Source: Acidobacteriota bacterium (GTDB lineage: Bacteria; Acidobacteriota; Holophagae; Thermotomaculales; Thermotomaculaceae). From it: a stretch of DNA of 5,167 nucleotides. This document shows positions 1 through 5,167 of the stretch, in pieces. The stretch spans positions 1-5,167 of the forward strand of contig JAMOUY010000393.1 of assembly GCA_027067895.1 (NCBI GenBank), given 5' to 3'. Positions within the stretch are counted from its first letter, which is position 1. Each line of letters starts with the position of its first letter. Made by a program: the position numbers and the translations under genes. The notes beneath the pieces are model-generated. The model saw nothing but the letters and a program-made list of their open reading frames with translations, ran no database searches and had not been told where the DNA came from.

Positions 1-1373
1 ATATCAATGACCCGGACATCAGATATTTTTATGTTGCTCCCGGAGATTACAGCGAAGCAGGCTTACCAGAAAATGATAACTCAATCCTTCTAACAGCCAG
101 CGGAACTCCATTAAAGAGAAGGTATATTTTTCTTTACAACGGGAATAATATCCATCCCGGAAAACTTGATACCACCCAATTAGCAAAGGTGGGATTTGTT
201 TTTAGAAATGCAAATTATTGGGTTATTGATAGAATGGCATACTGGGACAGAGAAGACGGTTTTATCCCCATTATTATGGAAAATTCAAGTCACAATGTTG
301 TTAATAGATTTTTAGCAAATAACGTTGCAGGAGGAATGATTTACATTCTCTCAAACTCAAATGATAACACCGTGCAAAATTGTAGGATTCAAAGAGACGA
401 TATAAATCTTTATCTGGACAGAGCTGCAATCGCACTGAGCGCAGATAATGGAACAAGTGTTAAAAATTCCAAAATTCTCAACAATGAAGTTTACAACTTT
501 GTTGACGGGTTTCAGGCTGTGTCAGACAAAGAGGAAGACAATAATTTCGTCAACTATGAAGGAACAATAGTTGACGGCAACCTTTTTATAATAGACAAGT
601 CAATTTATACAGATTGTCATGGTAATCATAACTCTGATGGTGAGTGCGCTTACGCAGAAAATGCCATAGATTTAAAATCTGGTTCTGAAAATCCAGCCAA
701 TCCATTCATTATCACAAACAATGTAATGTGGGGATACAGAAAAGCAGATACCACAAACAGTGACCTGGACGATGTCGGATCGGCAATGGTATGCCACTAC
801 AATGTTAACAATGTTATTGTCTATAATAACTTGTTTTACGATTCAACAAGAGCGCTTACCGTGGGAGGGCCTGTTAACGGATGGGCTATGAGAAATTCAA
901 TTTTTTCAAACAATATCATTTACAGAACCAAAAATATTAGCGTTAAGATTTACGATTCTGAAAACATTAGTTTTGAAAACAATCTATTTAAAGAAACGGG
1001 GGTAGATTTTGTTCCGGGAGAATACAGCGTTTATATGGCTTTCATTAATTGCACCAGTATATTTGTTGAAAACTGTCTAAGCGTAAACACTTATGACCAG
1101 AACGGTGTTAGAATTGATAATTCCACGGTTTATCCATCAAACAATTCATATTACAACAGCACTCCCGGAGATATGGAAAATCAAAGTGACATTATTTTAA
1201 CGATTGACCCTGCACTAAACTACTATGACCTGAGTTTTACCATCAATAAATACACAAATAATCCATCAACTATAACCATCCCAAAAGTTTTGAAATTTGA
1301 CCCGTCGAAAAAATACTCTCCATGTATTGATAAACACAAACAGACTCCACGAAAACCACAAAGTTTTAAATAA
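1..1373 (+). CDS. Right-handed parallel beta-helix repeat protein, C-terminal part (5' end outside window)
   Basis: The reading frame is open from the left edge (first full codon at 3) to TAA at 1371-1373, giving 456 residues with no start in view. The GTG at 189 lies inside conserved-looking sequence and is not a credible start. The protein is a series of short beta-strand turns rich in Asn and hydrophobics, such as NVVNRFLANN, NTVQNCRIQ, FIITNNVMWG, VIVYNNLFYD and ISFENNLFKE. This is typical of pectate-lyase-like or chondroitinase-like beta-helices, whose members mostly bind or cleave polysaccharides outside the cytoplasm. A longer loop at about residues 203-228 has two cysteines (205, 215) that could form a disulfide, followed by ENAIDLKSG with acidic residues (E219, D223) suited to metal or sugar binding. 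A signal peptide would lie upstream of the window. The tail after SPCID (last 16 residues) is basic and unlike a helix cap. The fold is fairly certain; substrate and enzyme activity are unknown. Confidence 0.8.
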   Translation, partial: INDPDIRYFYVAPGDYSEAGLPENDNSILLTASGTPLKRRYIFLYNGNNIHPGKLDTTQLAKVGFVFRNANYWVIDRMAYWDREDGFIPIIMENSSHNVVNRFLANNVAGGMIYILSNSNDNTVQNCRIQRDDINLYLDRAAIALSADNGTSVKNSKILNNEVYNFVDGFQAVSDKEEDNNFVNYEGTIVDGNLFIIDKSIYTDCHGNHNSDGECAYAENAIDLKSGSENPANPFIITNNVMWGYRKADTTNSDLDDVGSAMVCHYNVNNVIVYNNLFYDSTRALTVGGPVNGWAMRNSIFSNNIIYRTKNISVKIYDSENISFENNLFKETGVDFVPGEYSVYMAFINCTSIFVENCLSVNTYDQNGVRIDNSTVYPSNNSYYNSTPGDMENQSDIILTIDPALNYYDLSFTINKYTNNPSTITIPKVLKFDPSKKYSPCIDKHKQTPRKPQSFK

Positions 1374-1411
1374 AATCAAAATATTTATTAGGCTAAATTC
1401 AATTCAACTTA

Positions 1412-1439
1412 TTGACTCTTTAACAGTTTTGATTAAAAT
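1412..1439 (+). promoter_or_regulatory. Candidate sigma-70-type promoter of the arginase-like gene
   Basis: TTGACT (1412-1417) and TAAAAT (1434-1439) are separated by 16 bases in the 104-base gap between the beta-helix and arginase-like genes. Initiation would fall near 1446, leaving a leader of about 32 bases before the ATG at 1478. The surroundings are very AT-rich, so a chance match is possible, but position and spacing fit a separate transcription unit for the downstream gene. Confidence 0.5.
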
Positions 1440-1477
1440 TTTAAATAAGAAAGTAAAATGAGATTGAGAGCAGATTT

Positions 1478-2185
1478 ATGCTTTCGGTTCTCATTTTGCA
1501 CACAGAAGAAAATTATAAAATTCAGAACAAACTACTTTCAAAAGGCAACAGTATTGAACTTGTCCGAATTCCTGAAAAAAAACTAATGGCTTCGGAAGAG
1601 ACACTGCAAAAAATTGAAAAAAAGATAAAGCCTTCCGCAGGAAAAATCACTTTTTTAGGCAAAGGGGATTACCATTACATAACTTACCTTTTTTTGAGAA
1701 AAATTGAAAAACCGTTTACTCTCATAGTTTTTGACAACCACCTTGACAACAAGCCTCTGTTTGACGATGAATTTATATCGTGCGGTTCATGGCTAAACCA
1801 CGCATTGCAACTTAGAAATCTCCAAAAAGCGGTTGTTGTAATGCAAAATCCCGAAAAAACCGGCAATTCAAAACTCATAACCTTAAATTACAATCCTGAA
1901 AAAATAGGAAAAATAGCAGAAAAATCGGAATACGTTTATATCTCAATAGACAAGGATATACTTGACGAAAAATACGTAAACACAACTTGGGACCAAGGAA
2001 ATTTTTCACCCAAAATGATTTTTGACATTTTAAACAAAATTCCAAAAAGAAAAATTTTAGGGGCAGACGTTTGCGGCGAACCGGAAGACTGGGATTTTTT
2101 TGAAAACAAGAAAAGCGAAAAAATAAATCTCGCTATTTTAAAAGAGTTTACCGCGCCTACACACAGAAGAAATATTGCTTCTTAA
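1478..2185 (+). CDS. Arginase/ureohydrolase-superfamily protein, divergent
   Basis: The protein has 235 residues, shorter than typical arginases or agmatinases (about 300). Superfamily motifs appear in order: GKGDYH (61-66) giving the first metal-binding His, H66; FDNHLD (85-90) giving the DxHxD ligands D86, H88 and D90; SIDKD (156-160) giving the DxD ligands D158 and D160; and GADVCGE (195-201), matching the late segment that carries the acidic active-site residue. All six ligands of a binuclear (usually manganese) site are therefore present. The family loop after DxD, normally DP...PGTGTP.PGG, is replaced by LDEKYVNTTWDQGNFS, so the substrate pocket should differ and a guanidino substrate is not assured. 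I recall similar short 'arginase family' proteins with a WDQG segment in anaerobic bacteria; their role is unknown to me. There is no signal peptide, so it is probably cytoplasmic. The start has only a weak ribosome site (GAGAG, 1466-1470, 7 bases before ATG). It converges with the HAD gene, overlapping it by 4 bases. Confidence 0.85.
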   Translation: MLSVLILHTEENYKIQNKLLSKGNSIELVRIPEKKLMASEETLQKIEKKIKPSAGKITFLGKGDYHYITYLFLRKIEKPFTLIVFDNHLDNKPLFDDEFISCGSWLNHALQLRNLQKAVVVMQNPEKTGNSKLITLNYNPEKIGKIAEKSEYVYISIDKDILDEKYVNTTWDQGNFSPKMIFDILNKIPKRKILGADVCGEPEDWDFFENKKSEKINLAILKEFTAPTHRRNIAS

Positions 2186-2982
2186 ACCTTTAAACCGAAA
2201 TACTCTGCAAGAAACTTTGCAACTCCGTCGTTGTATCCCGCGTCAACTATGTGTTTTGCATATTTTTTTATGTCTTCGTGAGCGTCGCCCACAACAACAG
2301 GCTCGCCGACAATCTTCAACAGTTCAATATCGTTGTAATTGTCTCCGCAATATATTGCGTCCTTCAAATCTATTCGCAAATAATCTGCAAGTTTTTTAAA
2401 GGCAATGTGCTTTTTTGCCGCCGGATTGTTAAATTCAAGCCATTGGTGTGTGCCGTAAAGCCTCGGGCCGAACATAACTATGTCGCCGAAAAGGGAAACA
2501 GCTTCGTCAACTATTTTTTCTATAACCTCAATTCTTTCAAAAAATCCCACCTGAATAACATCGGCAGGCAAATCTTCAACTTTTCCTTTGAAAATTTTGT
2601 AAATCGGCTTGTCCCACCTTAAAGGCTCTTCGGTATAGTTTTCGGGCACAAAGCAGTAAACGTTGTTGTCGGTGCAGAAAACCCTTGCTATGCAGTTGTT
2701 TTTCAAACCGAAATCAACTATCTCTTTTACAAACCTTTTGTCAAGAAGGGAATACATTAAAAGTTTTCTTCCGTGATAAACAAATGCACCGTTTTGGGCA
2801 ATCATGTATGCGTCTTCTTTGCCCACCATATCAAAGTATTTAAAGGCAACATACCTGTTAAAGCCTGTAATGAAACAGAAAGGAACGGGCAAGGCATGAA
2901 TCACCCTTTTTGTAAACTCGGAAATTTTATTCTCTTTGTTTGTAAGCGTCCCGCCTATATCGCTTGCAACAATCTTTACCAT
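2182..2982 (-). CDS. Cof-type HAD-superfamily hydrolase (subfamily IIB) with altered motif I
   Basis: The protein has 266 residues, the normal length for Cof-like HAD phosphatases, which usually dephosphorylate sugar phosphates or other small cytoplasmic metabolites. Visible motifs: motif I at 8-14 (DIGGTLT) with nucleophile D8; motif II T39 in FITG; a C2-type cap at roughly 85-185; motif III lysine, probably K191 in AKKHIAFKKL; and motif IV GDNYND (213-218), supplying D214 and D218 for magnesium. The oddity is G10, where the family almost always has the second Asp of DxD, the general acid/base. The codon is GGC, one base from GAC. Also, TGF replaces the common TGR in motif II. With the rest intact, this may be a slow phosphatase, a phosphate-binding protein, or a sequence error. 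There is no Shine-Dalgarno before the ATG. A terminator separates it from the upstream DUF302 gene, so it probably has its own promoter. Family is sure; activity and substrate are not. Confidence 0.9.
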   Translation of the reverse strand: MVKIVASDIGGTLTNKENKISEFTKRVIHALPVPFCFITGFNRYVAFKYFDMVGKEDAYMIAQNGAFVYHGRKLLMYSLLDKRFVKEIVDFGLKNNCIARVFCTDNNVYCFVPENYTEEPLRWDKPIYKIFKGKVEDLPADVIQVGFFERIEVIEKIVDEAVSLFGDIVMFGPRLYGTHQWLEFNNPAAKKHIAFKKLADYLRIDLKDAIYCGDNYNDIELLKIVGEPVVVGDAHEDIKKYAKHIVDAGYNDGVAKFLAEYFGLKV

Positions 2983-2991
2983 AACGAAACT

Positions 2992-3000
2992 ATAATATCA
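2992..3000 (-). promoter_or_regulatory. Candidate extended -10 promoter of the HAD gene
   Basis: Reading the minus strand, TGATATTAT (3000 down to 2992) matches an extended -10 element (TGn plus TATTAT). The region 16-18 bases upstream is only the T-run of the preceding terminator, so there is no real -35 box, which extended -10 promoters can tolerate. Initiation about 7 bases downstream would be near 2985, only about 3 bases before the ATG ending at 2982. This would make the HAD mRNA leaderless or nearly so. Confidence 0.45.
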
Positions 3001-3013
3001 GGAAAACGGACAC

Positions 3014-3035
3014 AAAAAAAGGGGCTTAACGCCCC
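3014..3035 (-). terminator. Rho-independent terminator of the DUF302 gene
   Basis: On the minus strand a perfect five-pair G+C stem, GGGGC-gttaa-GCCCC (3035 to 3021), is followed directly by seven T (3020 to 3014). It begins 3 bases after the DUF302 stop codon (TAG, 3041-3039). The stem is short but all G-C, with a five-base loop. It lacks a T-run on the plus strand, so it works in one direction only. It separates DUF302 transcription from the HAD gene 56 bases downstream. Confidence 0.85.
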
Positions 3036-3038
3036 AAC

Positions 3039-3515
3039 CTATTCGGCAATCTCTTTCATAAACTCTTCTTCCTCTTTTGCAACGTTTCTCATTACACTGC
3101 CCAAAACTCCCGTAAACATCTTTGAAAGCAAGGGCACATTCATTTTAGCCACATAGGTATCTCCGTTTTTCATTTCGTATATTGACCATGAGCACGGCAT
3201 AATTCCAGACCATTTCGGGTCGTCGTTTACAACCTTGTTTGCATACTTTGCTTTGCACACAAAGTAAATCTTACAGTTTTTAATATTGTCGTAATTCAAA
3301 TTCTTCTTAATCTGAGACTGATAAAATTCCCAAGAATCAATCGGGAAACCCCAGCCTTCCGCTTTGGGAACGATTTCTTCAAGTTTTTTGCAGGTTTCCT
3401 CAAAATTGTACCTGCTTTTAACGGTGGCTATCATCTTTTCCCTTAAAATCACAACAAAAATCCAGCCTACAACAATGGCAGTTATCAAAACACTTGCCAC
3501 AATACAAAGCGCCAT
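3039..3515 (-). CDS. DUF302 family protein with N-terminal membrane anchor
   Basis: The protein has 158 residues. Residues about 3-24 form one hydrophobic helix (from LCIVASVLITAI to FVVIL) ending in a basic REK, which is a membrane anchor; orientation is not certain. The rest matches the divergent DUF302 pattern: SRYNFEETCKKLEE (34-47), GWGFPIDSWEF (54-64), IYFVCKAKYANKVV (83-96), then MPCSWSIYE (106-114) and TYVAKMN (120-126). The two family cysteines, C87 and C108, are kept; the common MPCR has become MPCS. The domain has no established reaction. It occurs in many anaerobes and sulfur or metal-metabolising bacteria, sometimes near redox or metal genes, so the divergent metal-transporter gene next door is suggestive but not proof of a link. 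The start is well set by AGGAGG five bases upstream, and the gene ends in its own terminator, so it looks monocistronic. Confidence 0.83.
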   Translation of the reverse strand: MALCIVASVLITAIVVGWIFVVILREKMIATVKSRYNFEETCKKLEEIVPKAEGWGFPIDSWEFYQSQIKKNLNYDNIKNCKIYFVCKAKYANKVVNDDPKWSGIMPCSWSIYEMKNGDTYVAKMNVPLLSKMFTGVLGSVMRNVAKEEEEFMKEIAE

Positions 3516-3520
3516 ACTTT

Positions 3521-3526
3521 CCTCCT
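3521..3526 (-). promoter_or_regulatory. Shine-Dalgarno site of the DUF302 gene
   Basis: A perfect AGGAGG on the minus strand lies 5 bases before the ATG at 3515-3513. It fixes the start and shows that this organism uses classical ribosome sites, in contrast to the HAD and CDF genes, which have none. Confidence 0.9.
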
Positions 3527-3580
3527 AAAATTTTTTATAAAAATGATACAAATTGCCAAAGGAACCAATGTTCATAAAAA

Positions 3581-3611
3581 ATTATAATGAATTTTTTAAA
3601 AAAATCTTCAA
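3581..3611 (-). promoter_or_regulatory. Weak candidate promoter of the DUF302 gene
   Basis: In the 157-base divergent gap (3516-3672), the minus strand has a consensus TATAAT (3586-3581) with TTGAAG (3611-3606) 19 bases upstream, a long spacing. Initiation near 3574 would give a leader of about 58 bases. The ATTATAAT core reads TATAAT on both strands, and the gap is strongly A+T, so other placements are possible. Apart from this and the CDF promoter, I see only A/T runs and a loose inverted repeat in the gap. Confidence 0.3.
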
Positions 3612-3637
3612 ATAATTTCAATTTCCACCGCAATATC

Positions 3638-3665
3638 TTGAAAAAAAAGATTTTTAAAATACAAT
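3638..3665 (+). promoter_or_regulatory. Candidate promoter of the CDF transporter gene
   Basis: TTGAAA (3638-3643) and TACAAT (3660-3665) are 16 bases apart. A second overlapping TACAAT follows at 3665-3670. With the first -10 box, initiation would fall at about 3672, directly before the ATG at 3673. No Shine-Dalgarno sequence lies in the preceding 20 bases, so a leaderless mRNA is the simplest reading. No metal-regulator operator is obvious. Confidence 0.5.
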
Positions 3666-3672
3666 ACAATGT

Positions 3673-4818
3673 ATGGAAAGATTTTTTGAATACCTTTTGA
3701 AAGTTTTTAAAATCAAGGAAACGGATAGAAAAAAGATAGGCTACTTTGAGGGATTTTTCAGCATTGCGGTAAACATTGTTATTTCCGCAATAAAACTCTT
3801 TTACGGGCTTATTCTAAACTCTGTAAGTTTAATAGCCGACGCAGTCCACTCAATTTCAGACGTTTTGTCTTCGGTTGTGGTTATTATCGGGTTTAAAATC
3901 TCAAACAAACCCGCCGACAAAGAGCACCCCTTCGGCCACGGCAGAGTTGATTTGATTGCAAGCGTAATAATTGCAACAATGCTTTTAATCGTCGGATTTG
4001 AGTTTTTAAAAGACGCGGTTTTAAGAATAAAAAACCCGTCAATATCCCATTCCACCCCGATAGAAATTCTAATTATTGCGTCAACCATATTTCTGAAAGA
4101 ATTGCTTGCCCAATTTTCTTTTTACCTCGGCAAAAAGATAAACTCTCCGTCTTTAATGGCGGAAGGACACCATCACCGCTCGGACGCATTGTCAACAATT
4201 GTGGTAATTGTCTCGCTTATAGCCACAAATTTCGGATTTAAGTGGATTGACGGCGTTGCGGGAATAATTGTCGCAATCTTTATTATGCATACCGCAATAG
4301 ATTTGCTAAAAGACGCGGCAAATCCCTTAATCGGCGCCGCGCCGGACAAAGAGGTGATTGAGGACATAAAAAACATGGCGCTTTCCTACGACAATGTTTT
4401 GGACGTGCACGACATAGTTGTCCATCAATTCGGGGATAAGTGGCACATTTCACTACACATAGAAATCCCGCAAACAATGAGCGTGCTTGAAGCCCATACT
4501 TTGGCAGACAGCATAGAGAGAAAAATTCAGTCAAAATACAAGGGAATGGCAGTTATCCACATAGACCCTGTAAACTCTGACCACCCGCTTTACAACAAAG
4601 TCAAGCAGTTTATAAAACAACTTTCCGAAAAATACCCGGAATTGGAAACAGCCCACGACATAAGAATTGTGGGGGAAGAAAACTCGTTCAATATTCTCTT
4701 TGACATAAACCTTGAAGAAACAAAAGAAAATTACGAAAAATTGAAAAAAATCAGAAAAGAGATAGGGGAAAAATTCAACGCAGGTGTTGTGGTAAACGTT
4801 GACCCGCCATTAAGTTAA
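3673..4818 (+). CDS. Cation diffusion facilitator (zinc-type ligands) with tandem C-terminal domains
   Basis: This is a 381-residue inner-membrane metal/proton antiporter, longer than the FieF/YiiP type (about 300). Six membrane helices can be placed at roughly 25-47, 49-74, 93-114, 129-150, 172-186 and 193-212. Transport-site ligands are HxxxD in helix 2 (H59, D63) and HxxxD in helix 5 (H167, D171), the combination usual in zinc-type members. The equivalents of the second YiiP site, D82, H85 and H89 in ADKEHPFGHG, are kept. The first cytoplasmic domain (about 218-300) keeps the YiiP zinc-cluster positions: H246, H262, H275, H296 and D298. A second, similar domain follows (about 310-379: AHDIRIVG ... 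VVVNVDPP), in which only H328 and D377 of those ligands remain. Export of zinc or a similar divalent ion is the likely job; the exact ion is inferred. It is transcribed divergently from DUF302, and its 3' end lies 23 bases from the convergent RtcB gene. Confidence 0.93.
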   Translation: MERFFEYLLKVFKIKETDRKKIGYFEGFFSIAVNIVISAIKLFYGLILNSVSLIADAVHSISDVLSSVVVIIGFKISNKPADKEHPFGHGRVDLIASVIIATMLLIVGFEFLKDAVLRIKNPSISHSTPIEILIIASTIFLKELLAQFSFYLGKKINSPSLMAEGHHHRSDALSTIVVIVSLIATNFGFKWIDGVAGIIVAIFIMHTAIDLLKDAANPLIGAAPDKEVIEDIKNMALSYDNVLDVHDIVVHQFGDKWHISLHIEIPQTMSVLEAHTLADSIERKIQSKYKGMAVIHIDPVNSDHPLYNKVKQFIKQLSEKYPELETAHDIRIVGEENSFNILFDINLEETKENYEKLKKIRKEIGEKFNAGVVVNVDPPLS

Positions 4819-4821
4819 ACT

Positions 4822-4841
4822 AAAATCAGAAAAAAATCAGA
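4822..4841. repeat. Short direct repeat between the convergent CDF and RtcB genes
   Basis: The nine-base word AAAATCAGA occurs at 4822-4830 and again at 4833-4841, with an 11-base period, filling nearly the whole 23-base gap. There is no hairpin here, so no intrinsic terminator separates the two convergent genes. The repeat is probably slippage in A-rich DNA. Confidence 0.6.
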
Positions 4842-5167
4842 TTACGTTGCTTTTACGTTAAGCAGAGGTTTAATTCTGTCAACAATCGTTGCCGTCGGTT
4901 TTATCGCTTCCTCAATAATCTCAGGTTTTTTATACGCATCAGGCGCTTCGTCAAGGGTTGATTTGCAAACCGAAGAGGAAACAATTCCCCGCATCTGTTT
5001 TTTAAAATTTTCAAGGGACAGTTTTCTCTTCGCCTCCCTCCTTCCCATAACCCTGCCTGCACCGTGGGGTGCGGAAAAATTCCATTCCGGATTGGACTTT
5101 CCCTCGCAAATTAAAATTCCGTCCCTCATATTGAAGGGAATAATCATCTTTTCCCCCGCGTACGAAC
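4842..5167 (-). CDS. rtcB: RtcB-family RNA-splicing ligase, C-terminal end (5' part outside window)
   Basis: The last 107 residues of a longer protein are visible; the frame is open through the right edge, so the Met at 5147-5145 is internal. RtcB joins RNA ends carrying a 2',3'-cyclic phosphate or 3'-phosphate to a 5'-hydroxyl, using GTP and manganese. Diagnostic sequence: IIPFNMRDG, then NFSAPHGAGRVMGR, whose His (34th visible residue) is the histidine that becomes guanylylated, then STLDEAP, and the terminal KPLLNVKA, whose Lys matches the conserved nucleotide-contacting lysine near the C-terminus. The NMRDG and STLDEAP wording is that of the shorter bacterial RtcB branch rather than the E. 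coli type. The stop is TAA at 4844-4842. Cofactor partners such as archease or a release-factor homologue would lie outside the window, if present. Confidence 0.93.
   Translation of the reverse strand, partial: SYAGEKMIIPFNMRDGILICEGKSNPEWNFSAPHGAGRVMGRREAKRKLSLENFKKQMRGIVSSSVCKSTLDEAPDAYKKPEIIEEAIKPTATIVDRIKPLLNVKAT

Noticed and set aside
189..191. GTG as start of the beta-helix protein
   Set aside because: The frame is open and protein-like all the way to the left edge, including YFYVAPGDY and RRYIFLYNG, so the true start is outside the window.
1374..1434. Eight-base inverted repeat AATCAAAA / TTTTGATT after the beta-helix gene
   Set aside because: The loop is about 45 bases, the stem is mostly A-T and there is no T-run at the right place, so it is not a believable terminator.
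1458..1460. ATG just upstream of the arginase-like gene
   Set aside because: It is out of frame with the gene and its own frame does not give a recognisable protein; the ATG at 1478 fits the superfamily N-terminus.
1684..1878. 64-codon minus-strand frame inside the arginase-like gene
   Set aside because: It overlaps the DxHxD metal-site region on the other strand and has no supporting start signal.
2175..2622. Plus-strand open frames opposite the HAD gene
   Set aside because: They are antisense to a gene with clear HAD motifs, have no ribosome sites and translate to Cys/Arg-rich or low-complexity sequence.
3801..4534. Several minus-strand open frames opposite the CDF gene
   Set aside because: They mirror a strongly recognisable transporter and have no recognisable domains of their own.
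1..5167. A new defence, mobile or multi-gene system
   Set aside because: The genes are unrelated in family and orientation, and there are no integrases, transposases, CRISPR repeats, retron- or toxin-like pairs. RtcB can take part in RNA repair after tRNA damage, but no ribotoxin or partner gene is visible here.

Overview
The window is AT-rich bacterial chromosomal DNA with six protein genes, two of them cut by the window edges. I see no RNA gene, mobile element, CRISPR array or phage gene. Low G+C, bacterial-type -35/-10 boxes, a good AGGAGG ribosome site and an intrinsic terminator all point to a bacterium. The style of the arginase-like, DUF302 and RtcB proteins recalls anaerobic Clostridia-like or related low-GC lineages. 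That placement is an impression from memory, not a result.

Layout: (1) 1-1373, plus strand, the C-terminal part of a right-handed beta-helix protein, probably exported and carbohydrate-related. (2) 1478-2185, plus, a short divergent member of the arginase/ureohydrolase superfamily with all six expected metal ligands. (3) 2182-2982, minus, a Cof-type HAD hydrolase that meets gene 2 tail to tail, with the stop codons overlapping in a TTAA palindrome; its first catalytic motif has lost the second aspartate. (4) 3039-3515, minus, a membrane-anchored DUF302 protein with a strong ribosome site and its own terminator. (5) 3673-4818, plus, a cation diffusion facilitator (zinc-type metal ligands) with two ferredoxin-like C-terminal domains in tandem. 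(6) 4842-5167, minus, the C-terminal end of an RtcB RNA-splicing ligase.

The genes do not form one pathway. Most appear to be separate transcription units: promoter-like elements precede genes 2, 3 and 5, and a terminator separates genes 4 and 3. A recurring feature is that the promoter-like boxes of the HAD and CDF genes lie so close to the ATG, with no Shine-Dalgarno sequence, that both mRNAs may be leaderless, whereas DUF302 has a classical AGGAGG site. I found no convincing new multi-gene system. The best leads are the altered HAD active site, the terminator/promoter arrangement ahead of that gene, the possible leaderless genes, the tandem CDF domain and the arginase-like protein of unknown substrate.
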